A DNA stretch of 64,000 nucleotides from Morganella sibonii (GTDB lineage: Bacteria > Pseudomonadota > Gammaproteobacteria > Enterobacterales > Enterobacteriaceae), in the NCBI RefSeq assembly GCF_040560245.1, contig NZ_JAKMWP010000006.1; one strand, given 5' to 3'. The notes under the pieces are model-generated. The model ran no database searches, had not been told where the DNA came from, and worked only from the letters and a program-made list of their open reading frames with translations. The translations under genes and the position numbers were made by a program. This document shows, piece after piece, positions 7,235 through 15,788 of this stretch; the stretch's first letter is position 1, and each line of letters begins with the position of its first letter.

Positions 7235-8707
7235 TTAGCGGGCGGGATACACAATCCCCAGACAGACGGCTTCTTCTTTTGCGCCGGGCTGTGACTGATA
7301 TACGACCTGTTTCCGCTTCGCGATAACCAGATCCGGCCAGTCTTCCAGCGCGCCGGTAAACGGCTCATCCGCGCAGGTGCGGTTCGCTTTGCCGATCAGC
7401 AGGGCACCGTCCCGGCGGATATCCTCACGGGTGACATGCAGGTTATAAATATTGGTTGCCCGGTAGGTATGGCCAAACTCATTGATCCACGGCTGGATAG
7501 TTTCCGGCTGGTGCTTACCGTAAAAGGTCAGCCACTCATGCAGGTATTCCCCGCCGGTATATTTCAGCGTTTTTCCGGTTTCCTGCTCCCACCAGGTTTC
7601 CGCCTCCGCAGTAAAGGTTTTCAGCCCGATATTTTTCTGTCCGGCATCGCGGATATTAAGGCTCATCACTGTGGCATAGCCTGCGATAACGATAACCGCA
7701 AAGGCTATCAGCCCGTTCATCACGTTTTTCAGCGGTTTTACCGGCGGTGTTACCACTGAGCAGATCAGCGCGGGGATGCTGAGCAGGACAAAAGGCTGTA
7801 ACCACTCGGTAATGCGTCCGCCTTTATGGAAGGTGAACCAGATATAAATTACGGCAAGCGGTGCCAGAATCATAATATTGATAAGTCGTTTTGCCTGTTC
7901 TTCCGGCCAGCCGAAACGGCCGCCTTTAAGACGGATAATGACGGCAATAATGATCAGCGGATAAAAAACCGTGAACAGTGAACCGGTGGTTTTCAGGGTT
8001 AAACCGGTTTTAATTTGTGAATCGACCCATTTAAAGGCGGCAAAATCATTATTAGCCAGCCAGATAACATTCGGAATGACCAGAGCAAACCAGAGGGCGA
8101 TAGCGGCATAAAACCAGGGCGAGCGGTAACTTTCCCGCGCTTTCGGCACAAACAAGGTAAACAGAAAGACCATACCGACCAGCGCCAGGGTGGAATATTT
8201 GCCCATGGTGGCAAGCCCCGACGTCAGTGCAAAACCCATCCACCAGGCGGGATTGTCATAAACGGCACGGACAAAAAAGTACAGCACCCATGGCCAGAAG
8301 GTGACCAGGATATAGTTATCATTATAAGGAATTAAATCAAAATTAATGATCCCCGACAGATTCAGTGACAGCAGTGCCAGCCAGGCAAAATCAGTACGCT
8401 GTGTGAGGCGGTGTGTCAGATACCACACGCCGCCCATACCGATCCCGATGCCGGTAAAATGGATGAAATACCAGTAAAAATCGGCGGCAATCAGATCAGG
8501 GAAGGCGATGACCGGATACATCAGCATGCCGACCAGCCACGGGTTTTTCGGCGCACCCCATTCACCGGTTTTTCCCCAGTTGAGGGCTTCTACTGCATCA
8601 TACGGTACTGTCGGATCGAATCTGTAACTGATAATAATCCAGAGCGTGACATAAGCTGCGACCCAAAACCAGACGGGGCGGTGTGACGTTTGTTGTGAAA
8701 AGTGCAT
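7235..8707 (-). CDS. Membrane glycosyltransferase of the GT39/ArnT-like (PMT_2) type
   Basis: Polytopic inner membrane protein of 490 aa with roughly ten to twelve hydrophobic segments and a soluble C-terminal domain of about 120 residues. The first external loop holds FDPTVPYDAVEALNWG, an acidic motif after TM1 as expected for GT-C transferases that take a lipid-linked sugar donor (PMT/ArnT family). The overall layout (N-terminal helices, WPWVLYFFVRA block, C-terminal periplasmic domain with Cys pair) fits the DolP-mannosyltransferase-like superfamily. The acceptor is unknown; lipid A or another envelope glycan is possible but not shown. It is a single gene, convergent with the adenine permease. 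In E. coli the yihI neighbour on this side is csrC/yihA, so this gene marks a lineage-specific insertion or rearrangement. Confidence 0.75.
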   Translation of the reverse strand: MHFSQQTSHRPVWFWVAAYVTLWIIISYRFDPTVPYDAVEALNWGKTGEWGAPKNPWLVGMLMYPVIAFPDLIAADFYWYFIHFTGIGIGMGGVWYLTHRLTQRTDFAWLALLSLNLSGIINFDLIPYNDNYILVTFWPWVLYFFVRAVYDNPAWWMGFALTSGLATMGKYSTLALVGMVFLFTLFVPKARESYRSPWFYAAIALWFALVIPNVIWLANNDFAAFKWVDSQIKTGLTLKTTGSLFTVFYPLIIIAVIIRLKGGRFGWPEEQAKRLINIMILAPLAVIYIWFTFHKGGRITEWLQPFVLLSIPALICSVVTPPVKPLKNVMNGLIAFAVIVIAGYATVMSLNIRDAGQKNIGLKTFTAEAETWWEQETGKTLKYTGGEYLHEWLTFYGKHQPETIQPWINEFGHTYRATNIYNLHVTREDIRRDGALLIGKANRTCADEPFTGALEDWPDLVIAKRKQVVYQSQPGAKEEAVCLGIVYPAR

Positions 8708-8762
8708 AATTCTATATCTTGGTTAAAATAATAGCTGTGTTCATTATTCACCCGGAGGCGAA

Positions 8763-8846
8763 ATGATAGATCGTTTTGACGGAAATCAGGGTAAACTAGC
8801 CGCCAGCGAATCACTGTCATGGCTGCGGGTAACCCGGAAGCCGTGA
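8763..8846 (+). CDS. Possible small protein of 27 aa
   Basis: A short reading frame with an unusually good ribosome site: GGAGG four bases before the ATG. The product begins MIDRFDGNQGKLAAS and ends LRVTRKP. It lies in the gap between the divergent glycosyltransferase and yihI genes, upstream of yihI, so it could be a leader peptide. I know no homologue, and a frame this short can occur by chance. Confidence 0.3.
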   Translation: MIDRFDGNQGKLAASESLSWLRVTRKP

Positions 8847-8923
8847 ATATAGTTTTGTACTGTTCATTTACGTGGTAAATGTTAACACAAATTAATCAGT
8901 TAATTTTTAAGCGAGTAAGGTAT

Positions 8924-9427
8924 ATGGCCGCTATTTCAAAAAAACCATCCCGGTCACGGACACCCAAAAAAAGCCGTGAGGAGCTCAACGCGGAAGGCCG
9001 TGAACGTAAACGGCAGAAAAAGCACCGCGGTAATCCGTCCGGTGCCCGTCAGCAGGATGATGCCCGCAAGACCGGCCGTGGTACGGATAATGCGGTTGCT
9101 GATCCGCGTATCGGCAGTAAAAAACCGGTTCCGCTGATTGCTGAAGGCAGAACCTCTGTCAAACCGGCGGTAAAAAAACCGGCTGAGCCGCTCAAAGCCG
9201 GATTGTCTCCGGAAGAAGAGCTGGTAAAACTCGAGAACGACGAGCGTCTCGATGCATTACTGCTGCGCCTTGAAAACAATGAAACCCTGACCGCAGAAGA
9301 AAATACTTACGTCGATACCATGCTTGAACGTATCGATGCGCTGATGGAAAAACTCGGTATTTCTCTTGATGAAGATGATGATGAAGAGAAAACCGACGAC
9401 ATCATGCAGCTGCTGAAAGGGCGCTGA
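8924..9427 (+). CDS. yihI: Der GTPase-activating protein YihI
   Basis: Regulator of the ribosome-assembly GTPase Der (EngA), 167 aa from the ATG at 8924. That start follows AAGG and places the conserved basic N terminus first; an upstream in-frame ATG at 8879 would add 15 unrelated residues. The sequence has the YihI layout: a very basic disordered head (KKSREELNAEGRERKRQKKHRG), a linker, then an acidic helical core (PEEELVKLENDERLDALLLRLE) and an Asp/Glu-rich tail. It sits upstream of hemN as in E. coli, although here a SemiSWEET gene lies between the two. It ends in a strong terminator. Confidence 0.93.
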   Translation: MAAISKKPSRSRTPKKSREELNAEGRERKRQKKHRGNPSGARQQDDARKTGRGTDNAVADPRIGSKKPVPLIAEGRTSVKPAVKKPAEPLKAGLSPEEELVKLENDERLDALLLRLENNETLTAEENTYVDTMLERIDALMEKLGISLDEDDDEEKTDDIMQLLKGR

Positions 9428-9465
9428 TCTTCCGTTATTCCGCTGAAACCGGCGGTACTGCATTA

Positions 9466-9500
9466 AAACCGGCGTAACAGGCGACTGTTATGCCGGTTTT
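9466..9500 (+). terminator. Terminator after yihI
   Basis: Long stem (AAACCGGCGTAACAG paired with CTGTTATGCCGGTTT, one mismatch) with a 4-base loop and a short T-run. It ends yihI transcription. Confidence 0.75.
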
Positions 9501-9690
9501 CTTATATTCAGCCTACGTGTTTGCCGTGTTATCTGCCTTAATAGCGGATTAAATACCGGTATTAAGGCGGTTATCTGCAATATCAGCGCGTTTTTTCTGT
9601 GACGGAACGGGCAGATATATTATTGAAAATAATAAATAATTTCAAAAAATAATGCAAAGTTATGCTGATACGGTTCTCCGGGAGATTCCA

Positions 9691-9969
9691 ATGAGTAATA
9701 CACAACGTCAGCCGCATGATCACAGCCGCTTTATCCGCTGCCTTGGCTGGGTGGCAACCTTTACAGCATTCTGTATGTATGTCTCGTATATTCCTCAGAT
9801 AATGGACAATCTGGCGGGGCATAAAACATCCCCGTTACAGCCGCTGGCTGCTGCATTTAACTGTACACTCTGGGTGATTTACGGCATTAAAGTGAAAGAT
9901 CTGCCGGTGGCGGTCGCCAATGCGCCCGGTGTTCTGTTCGGATTAGCGGCGATGCTGACGGCTCTGTAG
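9691..9969 (+). CDS. SemiSWEET family transporter
   Basis: Small integral membrane protein of 92 aa, the size of bacterial SemiSWEETs, which dimerise to form a sugar uniporter. Three hydrophobic segments are visible at about residues 17-37, 50-66 and 73-91. The first carries the MtN3/saliva PQ-loop motif (SYIPQI), and the second the conserved Asn-Cys-Thr-Leu-Trp block (FNCTLWVIYGI). The ATG at 9691 is chosen because GGGAG precedes it; an upstream in-frame ATG at 9652 lacks such a site and would add 13 residues. The substrate is unknown. It lies alone between yihI and hemN. An inverted repeat (CCTTAATA/TATTAAGG, 9537-9567) stands upstream and may be regulatory. Confidence 0.8.
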   Translation: MSNTQRQPHDHSRFIRCLGWVATFTAFCMYVSYIPQIMDNLAGHKTSPLQPLAAAFNCTLWVIYGIKVKDLPVAVANAPGVLFGLAAMLTAL

Positions 9970-10107
9970 CTATGTCACCGGCACCGGATTGTCTGTCTGT
10001 GGTGTGATCATATTAATCGGGCGGCAGATCCGATAAACTGTGCGGCACACTAAACCGTCAGAGAACGGAAACATATTAATTCTGCAAAGGTGAGCAAAGG
10101 GGAGAGC

Positions 10108-11478
10108 ATGTCTGACGCGATCATCTGGGATCTGGCATTGATCCGGAAATATAACTATTCCGGTCCGCGATACACGTCGTATCCGACTGCACTGGAATTT
10201 AATCAGCAGTACAGTGACAGTGATTTTATCGCCTCGGCACACCGCTATCCGCAGCGCCCGTTGTCGTTATATGTGCATATCCCGTTCTGCCATAAATTAT
10301 GCTATTTCTGCGGCTGTAATAAATTAGTCACCCGGCAGAAGCATAAGGCGGATGAATATCTGGCTGTGCTGGAGAAAGAGATCGCCGCCCGTGCCCCGTT
10401 ATTTGCCGGGCGCGAAGTGCATCAGATGCACTGGGGCGGTGGCACGCCGACCTATCTCGATAAAGCGCAGATCAGCCGTCTGACCGGTATGTTGCGTCAG
10501 CATTTTGATTTTGCGGCGGATGCCGAGCTTTCTATTGAAATCGACCCGCGTGAAATAGAACTGGATGTTATCGACCATCTGCGGGCGGAAGGATTTAACC
10601 GCCTGAGTATGGGTGTGCAGGATTTCAATAAAGAAGTACAGCGCCTGGTCAACCGCGAGCAGGATGAAGCCACGATTTTTGCCCTGGTGGAGCGTGCCCG
10701 TGAAACCGGGTTTGAATCCGTCAGTATCGACCTGATATACGGCCTGCCGAAACAGACCCCGGAAAGCTTTGCGTTTACCCTGAAACGGGTGGCGGAGCTG
10801 TCACCGGATCGCCTGAGTGTCTTTAACTATGCCCATCTGCCGAACCTGTTTGCCGCCCAGCGGAAAATCAAAGATGAAGACCTGCCGTCCGCAGAGCAGA
10901 AACTGACGATTTTACAGCAGACGATTGAAAGCCTGACCGGCAGCGGCTATCAGTTTATCGGGATGGATCACTTTGCCAAACCGGATGATGAACTGGCTAT
11001 CGCTCAGAATAACGGCATTCTGCACCGCAATTTCCAGGGGTATACCACCCATGAAGAGTGTGATTTGCTGGGCTTTGGCGTCTCTGCGATCAGCATGCTG
11101 GGTGATCACTATGCCCAGAACCAGAAAGACCTGAAAACCTGGTATGCACAGGTGGAAGAGCACGGCAACGGATTGTGCCGCGGGCTGGTGCTGACTGAAG
11201 AGGATTGCCTGCGCCGTGATGTGATTAAGGCGCTGATCTGTAATTTCCGTCTGGATTATGCGCAGATTGAAAAACAGTATAACCTGAATTTTAAAACCCA
11301 TTTCGCCGAAGATATGCAATTATTGCAGCCGATGGCGGATGACGGGCTGGTTGAGATCCGCGACGATGCTCTGGTGGTCACGCCGCGCGGACGTCTGCTT
11401 ATCCGTAATATCTGTATGTGTTTTGATACTTACCTGCGTAACCAGATGCGGCAGCGTCAGTTCTCCCGCGTGATTTAA
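10108..11478 (+). CDS. hemN: Oxygen-independent coproporphyrinogen III dehydrogenase
   Basis: Radical SAM enzyme of haem synthesis that oxidatively decarboxylates coproporphyrinogen III to protoporphyrinogen IX without oxygen, in the cytoplasm. The 456-aa protein starts at the ATG at 10108, behind GGGGAG, and aligns with the E. coli start (IIWDLALIRKYNYSGPRYTSYPTA). The 4Fe-4S ligands are in HIPFCHKLCYFCGC (Cys 61, 65, 68; Cys 70 is the extra HemN cysteine). The GGGTP motif (HWGGGTPTYL) follows. Length is normal. The gene converges with glnG and their stop codons overlap, so no terminator fits between them. Confidence 0.97.
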   Translation: MSDAIIWDLALIRKYNYSGPRYTSYPTALEFNQQYSDSDFIASAHRYPQRPLSLYVHIPFCHKLCYFCGCNKLVTRQKHKADEYLAVLEKEIAARAPLFAGREVHQMHWGGGTPTYLDKAQISRLTGMLRQHFDFAADAELSIEIDPREIELDVIDHLRAEGFNRLSMGVQDFNKEVQRLVNREQDEATIFALVERARETGFESVSIDLIYGLPKQTPESFAFTLKRVAELSPDRLSVFNYAHLPNLFAAQRKIKDEDLPSAEQKLTILQQTIESLTGSGYQFIGMDHFAKPDDELAIAQNNGILHRNFQGYTTHEECDLLGFGVSAISMLGDHYAQNQKDLKTWYAQVEEHGNGLCRGLVLTEEDCLRRDVIKALICNFRLDYAQIEKQYNLNFKTHFAEDMQLLQPMADDGLVEIRDDALVVTPRGRLLIRNICMCFDTYLRNQMRQRQFSRVI

Positions 11479-12929
11479 TCTGCTTCCGGGGTTGATGCGG
11501 TGTCATCAATCCCGGCTTCTTTCAGTTTCCGTGTCAGTGTATTACGCCCCCAGCCCAGCAGACGGGCGGCATCCTGTTTGTGTCCGTTGCTGTAATTCAG
11601 CGCGCACTGCAACAGGGTACGCTCAAACAGCGGCAGGGCATCCGCCAGCAGATCTGTTTTTCCGGCCTGTAACTGTGCATCTGCCCACTGTGCCAGCTGT
11701 TTATCCCAGCTGCCGGCAGCCGGGCCATAACTGTTTTCATAACGGATTTGCTCTCCGGCAGCGGTCATTGTCAGGTCAGCAGGCAGATCCTGCGGCAGCA
11801 CTTCCTGAGTGGCGGACATCACGGTCAGCCAGCGGCAGATGTTTTCCAGCTGGCGGACGTTACCGGACCACCGCAGCTGCATCAGTAATTTTTCCGTATC
11901 CGGATGCAGTGTTTTCGCTTCGGTTCCCAGCTCTTTTGCTGTTTTTTGCAGAAAATGACGTGTCAGACGCGGAATATCCCCCGGCCGTTCCCGCAGCGGC
12001 GGTAACTGTATGCGGATAACATTCAGGCGGTGAAACAGGTCTTCGCGGAATTTACCTTCTGTTACCAGCTGTTCCAGATCCTGGTGAGTCGCGGCAATAA
12101 TCCGGACATCCACTTTCACCGGTGCATAACCGCCGACACGGTAAAACTGGCCTTCTGCCAGCACGCGCAGCAGCCGGGTCTGAATATCGAGCGGCATATC
12201 ACCGATTTCATCGAGAAACAGCGAGCCGCCGTCAGCCTGCTCAAAACGCCCCTGACGTACCTGTAAGGCACCGGTAAATGCCCCTTTTTCATGGCCGAAG
12301 AGTTCTGATTCAATCAGGTCTTTCGGGATCGCTGCCATATTGAGAGCAATAAACGGCGCGTCCGCACGCGGGCTGTGGTGGTGCAGAGCGTGAGCCACCA
12401 GCTCTTTCCCGGTCCCGGATTCACCGTTAATCAGCACACTGATGGAGGAGCGGGATAACCGGCCTATCACCCGGTACACTTCCTGCATTGCCGGGGATTC
12501 CCCGATAATACCGGAAACCGGATCAGCAGTGACTTCCTGCCGCACCGGCAGATGCTGTTCCCGGTAATGTTCCAGAGCACGGGCGACCAGCGTGACGGCA
12601 TCATCGATATCAAAGGGTTTTGGCAGATAATCAAACGCGCCCTGCTGGTATGCATTCACCGCGGCATCCAGGTCGGAATGGGCGGTCATGATAATTACCG
12701 GCAGCAGGGGGTTATGCTGTTTGACAGCCGCCAGCAGGGACAATCCGTCCATGCCCGGCATCCGGATATCGGAGATCAGCACGTCCGGCTGCCCGTTGTT
12801 CAGCGCCGCCAGGGCATTTTCAGCACTGTCAAAACAGAGACAGGTATAACCGGCGCTGTTCAGTGCCCGTTCAAGCACCCAGCGGATCGCGCTGTCATCA
12901 TCAACGACCCAGATTTTTCCCGGCTGCAT
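11475..12929 (-). CDS. glnG: Nitrogen regulator NtrC, sigma-54-dependent response regulator
   Basis: Response regulator of 484 aa that activates sigma-54 promoters under nitrogen limitation. The receiver domain has the phosphoacceptor Asp54 (LISDIRMPGMDG). The AAA+ domain carries Walker A GESGTGKE, the sigma-54 contact GAFTGA and Walker B SLFLDEIGD. The C-terminal Fis-type helix-turn-helix is NGHKQDAARLLGWGRNTLTRKLKEAGI. It is slightly longer than the E. coli protein (469 aa). The gene follows glnL after 18 bases, so glnA-glnL-glnG form one operon with internal promoters. Its product would bind the three TGCACC-type sites listed here. Confidence 0.97.
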   Translation of the reverse strand: MQPGKIWVVDDDSAIRWVLERALNSAGYTCLCFDSAENALAALNNGQPDVLISDIRMPGMDGLSLLAAVKQHNPLLPVIIMTAHSDLDAAVNAYQQGAFDYLPKPFDIDDAVTLVARALEHYREQHLPVRQEVTADPVSGIIGESPAMQEVYRVIGRLSRSSISVLINGESGTGKELVAHALHHHSPRADAPFIALNMAAIPKDLIESELFGHEKGAFTGALQVRQGRFEQADGGSLFLDEIGDMPLDIQTRLLRVLAEGQFYRVGGYAPVKVDVRIIAATHQDLEQLVTEGKFREDLFHRLNVIRIQLPPLRERPGDIPRLTRHFLQKTAKELGTEAKTLHPDTEKLLMQLRWSGNVRQLENICRWLTVMSATQEVLPQDLPADLTMTAAGEQIRYENSYGPAAGSWDKQLAQWADAQLQAGKTDLLADALPLFERTLLQCALNYSNGHKQDAARLLGWGRNTLTRKLKEAGIDDTASTPEAD

Positions 12930-12947
12930 ATGACCTCCTCAACAGGC

Positions 12948-13997
12948 TTACTGACGGATTGGCAGATAAAGTGAAAATAAGGTGTGGCCCGGCCAGCTGC
13001 TGAATTCAATTTTGCCGTTATGCTGATCGATCAGATTACGGGCAATGGATAAACCCAGCCCGGAGCCGCCTTCACGGCCGCTGACCATCGGGTAAAACAG
13101 GGTATCCAGGATATGCGGCGGAATTCCCGGGCCGTTGTCTTCAATATCAATTCTGGCTGCCAGCCGGTAGCGCTCGCCGTGCAGCATCACCTGGAATGCA
13201 GTGCGGGTACGCAGAATAATCGTGCCCCCTGAGGCGTGCAGGGCTTCCAGGGCATTACGCATAATATTGAGGATAACCTGTTCGATCTGGTCGGGATAAT
13301 GCGATAACTCCGGCAAACTGGGATCATAATCTTTGACCAGCGTGATATTGTCCGGCTTTTCCAGGTTGATAAGCTGAAAGACCCGCTCCGCCACATGGTG
13401 AATGCTCTGCATACTTTTCCGGCCCGGATGCTGGGGACCAAGAAGGCGATCAACCAGCGCCCGCAGGCGATCAGCCTGTTCGATAATAACCTGTGTGTAT
13501 TCCTGAAGTGACGGGTCCGGTAACGCACGGGATAACAGCTGTGCGGCACCGCGCAGCCCGCCGAGCGGATTTTTGATTTCGTGAGCCAGTCCGCGCACCA
13601 GATCACGGGCAGCGGCCTGTTGCGCCTGCTGTAATTGTTCCTGGGTAATACGCCGGTGGCTGTCGAGGGGGGTCAGTTCCAGCAGAATAAAGTTCCCGGA
13701 TACCGGCTGTGCACTCAGGGACAGTGCATGCATCTGATTATTCACCACCAGGGTTACATCGTTGTCAGTAAAACTGTGGCCTTCTGCCAGTGCGGACTGA
13801 AAGGCAGCAGTATCGAGGGAAAGGTAACTGTATAAAATAGGGAGCGGTGTGCCGGTGAGTTTACGGGCACTCTGGGCGAATAACTGCATAGCCGACTGAT
13901 TGGCGTAGCGGATAATCAGATCATTATCCAGCAGCAGGACACAGTTAATCAGTGAATCAAGGAGTTGTTCCGCCTGCGGTCTGTTATCCGGGTTCAT
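12948..13997 (-). CDS. glnL: Nitrogen sensor kinase/phosphatase NtrB
   Basis: Cytoplasmic histidine kinase of 349 aa, the same length as E. coli GlnL, that phosphorylates NtrC and is switched by PII. I take the ATG at 13997: AGGTGG lies six bases before it, whereas the ATG two codons earlier directly abuts that site. An N-terminal PAS-like domain is followed by the phosphoacceptor His139 (GLAHEIKNPLGG) and ATP-binding boxes N (EQVILNIMRNALEAL), G1 (DNGPGIP) and G2 (GGSGLGLSIARNLI). An NtrC site lies at 14013-14029, only 15 bases before the start, as expected for autorepression of the glnL promoter. Confidence 0.97.
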   Translation of the reverse strand: MNPDNRPQAEQLLDSLINCVLLLDNDLIIRYANQSAMQLFAQSARKLTGTPLPILYSYLSLDTAAFQSALAEGHSFTDNDVTLVVNNQMHALSLSAQPVSGNFILLELTPLDSHRRITQEQLQQAQQAAARDLVRGLAHEIKNPLGGLRGAAQLLSRALPDPSLQEYTQVIIEQADRLRALVDRLLGPQHPGRKSMQSIHHVAERVFQLINLEKPDNITLVKDYDPSLPELSHYPDQIEQVILNIMRNALEALHASGGTIILRTRTAFQVMLHGERYRLAARIDIEDNGPGIPPHILDTLFYPMVSGREGGSGLGLSIARNLIDQHNGKIEFSSWPGHTLFSLYLPIRQ

Positions 13998-14012
13998 TGT
14001 CATCCACCTCTT

Positions 14013-14029
14013 TGCACCAATTTGGTGCA
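14013..14029. promoter_or_regulatory. NtrC binding site at the glnL start
   Basis: TGCACCAATTTGGTGCA, a perfect dyad matching the NtrC site pattern TGCACC-N5-GGTGCA. It overlaps the leader just upstream of the glnL ribosome site. In E. coli NtrC bound at the equivalent position represses the glnL promoter. Confidence 0.85.
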
Positions 14030-14059
14030 TTGTAGCGTATTTACCCCGCAGGAGAAAAG

Positions 14060-14079
14060 GACCCGCCCAACGGCGGGTC
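14060..14079 (-). terminator. Partial terminator between glnA and glnL
   Basis: GACCCGCC, a 4-base loop, GGCGGGTC, then CTTTTCT on the minus strand. An 8-bp GC stem with a broken T-run. It fits partial termination after glnA, which would keep glutamine synthetase far above NtrB/NtrC. Confidence 0.7.
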
Positions 14080-14151
14080 AAGTGCTTCACGGCAACAAAA
14101 TAAACCGGAGCCTGTCACTCTGAGTGCCGCCAAACGACGGCACAATCAGAA

Positions 14152-15561
14152 TCACACGCTGTAATACATATCAAATTCAACCGGATGCGGAGTCATATTC
14201 AGGCGCTGAACATCAGCACGCAGCAGGTCGATATAGGTGTTAATCGCATCTTCGGTAAACACACCGCCACGGGTTAAGAATTCGTGGTCAGCAGCCAGTG
14301 CATCCAGTGCATCACCGAGAGATGGTGCGACTGTCGGGATTTCTTTCGCTTCTTCCGGCGGCAGGTCATACAGGTTTTTGTCCATTGCATCACCCGGATG
14401 AATTTTATTGATGATGCCATCCAGACCGGCCATCAGCTGTGCGGCAAAGGCCAGGTACGGGTTCGCTGCCGGGTCCGGGAAGCGGACTTCAATACGGCGG
14501 GCTTTCGCGCTGGACACAATCGGAATACGGATTGAGGCAGAGCGGTTACGCGCGGAGTATGCCAGCATTACCGGCGCTTCATAGCCCGGCACCAGACGCT
14601 TGTAAGAGTTGGTGGTCGGGTTGGTAAAGGCATTCAGAGCACGGGCGTGTTTGATGATCCCGCCGATGTAATAGAGCGCCATTTCTGACAGACCGGCATA
14701 TTTATCCCCGGAGAACAGGTTAACGCCGTCTTTTGACAGAGACATATGGCAGTGCATACCGGAGCCGTTATCGCCGATCAGCGGTTTTGGCATAAAGGTC
14801 GCGGTTTTACCGTAGCGGTGCGCCACATTCTGCACCACATATTTGTACATCTGGGTTTCGTCCGCTTTCAGTGTCATGGTATTGAAGCGGGTGGCAATTT
14901 CGTTCTGGCCGGCAGTACCGACTTCATGGTGATGTGCTTCAACGACCAGGCCCATCTCTTCCATAACCAGGCACATTTCAGAACGCAGATCCTGTGAGGA
15001 ATCGACCGGCGGCAGCGGGAAGTAACCGCCTTTCACACGCGGACGGTGGCCCTTGTTGCCTTCCGGATAGACAGTACCGGTGTTCCAGGCCGCTTCGATA
15101 TCATTGATATGATAGTAAGCGCCGGAGATATCCGCACCGAAACGGATGTCATCAAACAGGAAAAACTCAGGTTCAGGCCCGAACAGGACGGTATCCGCAA
15201 TACCGCTGGTGCGCAGGAAATCTTCGGCACGTTTGGCGATAGAGCGCGGGTCGCGGTCATAACCCTGCATGGTGTTCGGCTCTAACACATCACAGCGCAG
15301 AACCAGGGTCGGGACTTCAAAGAACGGGTCGATCAGGGCGGATTCCGCAATCGGCATCAGTACCATGTCGGATTCGTTGATGCCTTTCCAGCCGGCCATT
15401 GAGGAACCGTCAAACATTTTTCCGTCTTCGAAGAAATCTTCATCTACCTGATGAGCAGGGATCGATACATGCTGTTCCTTGCCTTTGGTATCGGTAAAGC
15501 GTAAGTCCACGAATTTAACGTTGTGCTCTTCCATCATGGTCAATACATGTTCAACAGACAT
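14152..15561 (-). CDS. glnA: Glutamine synthetase, type I
   Basis: Dodecameric cytoplasmic enzyme that condenses glutamate and ammonia using ATP. The protein has 469 aa from the ATG at 15561, which is preceded by AGGAGA and matches E. coli length exactly; the frame continues 20 codons upstream without a good ribosome site. Family signatures are present: FDGSSMAGWKGI, the ATP region KPLIGDNGSGMHCHMSL, and the adenylylation site NLYDLPPEE with its Tyr near residue 398, so control by GlnE is expected. Upstream lie a sigma-54 promoter and two NtrC sites. It heads the glnA-glnL-glnG operon. Confidence 0.98.
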   Translation of the reverse strand: MSVEHVLTMMEEHNVKFVDLRFTDTKGKEQHVSIPAHQVDEDFFEDGKMFDGSSMAGWKGINESDMVLMPIAESALIDPFFEVPTLVLRCDVLEPNTMQGYDRDPRSIAKRAEDFLRTSGIADTVLFGPEPEFFLFDDIRFGADISGAYYHINDIEAAWNTGTVYPEGNKGHRPRVKGGYFPLPPVDSSQDLRSEMCLVMEEMGLVVEAHHHEVGTAGQNEIATRFNTMTLKADETQMYKYVVQNVAHRYGKTATFMPKPLIGDNGSGMHCHMSLSKDGVNLFSGDKYAGLSEMALYYIGGIIKHARALNAFTNPTTNSYKRLVPGYEAPVMLAYSARNRSASIRIPIVSSAKARRIEVRFPDPAANPYLAFAAQLMAGLDGIINKIHPGDAMDKNLYDLPPEEAKEIPTVAPSLGDALDALAADHEFLTRGGVFTEDAINTYIDLLRADVQRLNMTPHPVEFDMYYSV

Positions 15562-15656
15562 ATTCAGATCTCCTGGTTTGGGATGTTCCGTCAATCCTCT
15601 GGTGGTCACCCGGAGGGACACTGATTGCGGTTCTCACATTGCTTGATAAATATAAA

Positions 15657-15672
15657 GCGAAAAGCGTGCCAA
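15657..15672 (-). promoter_or_regulatory. Sigma-54 promoter of glnA (glnAp2 type)
   Basis: On the minus strand TTGGCACGCTTTTCGC, matching the sigma-54 -24/-12 pattern (TGGCAC, N5, then TCGC in place of TTGC, as in E. coli glnAp2). It lies about 95-110 bases before the glnA start. Confidence 0.85.
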
Positions 15673-15744
15673 CTTTTTTAAAAGGGGGTAAACCGCGTTA
15701 CAGCAGCGTATTACTCAAATAAGGATAGCGGAAATGCCGTAAAT

Positions 15745-15760
15745 TGCACCATATTGGTGC
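15745..15760. promoter_or_regulatory. NtrC enhancer site, proximal
   Basis: TGCACCATATTGGTGC matches the NtrC dyad except for the last A. It lies about 80 bases upstream of the sigma-54 promoter, a normal enhancer distance. Confidence 0.85.
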
Positions 15761-15788
15761 GTTTCTGATTCTGTCTGTGAGATGGTAG

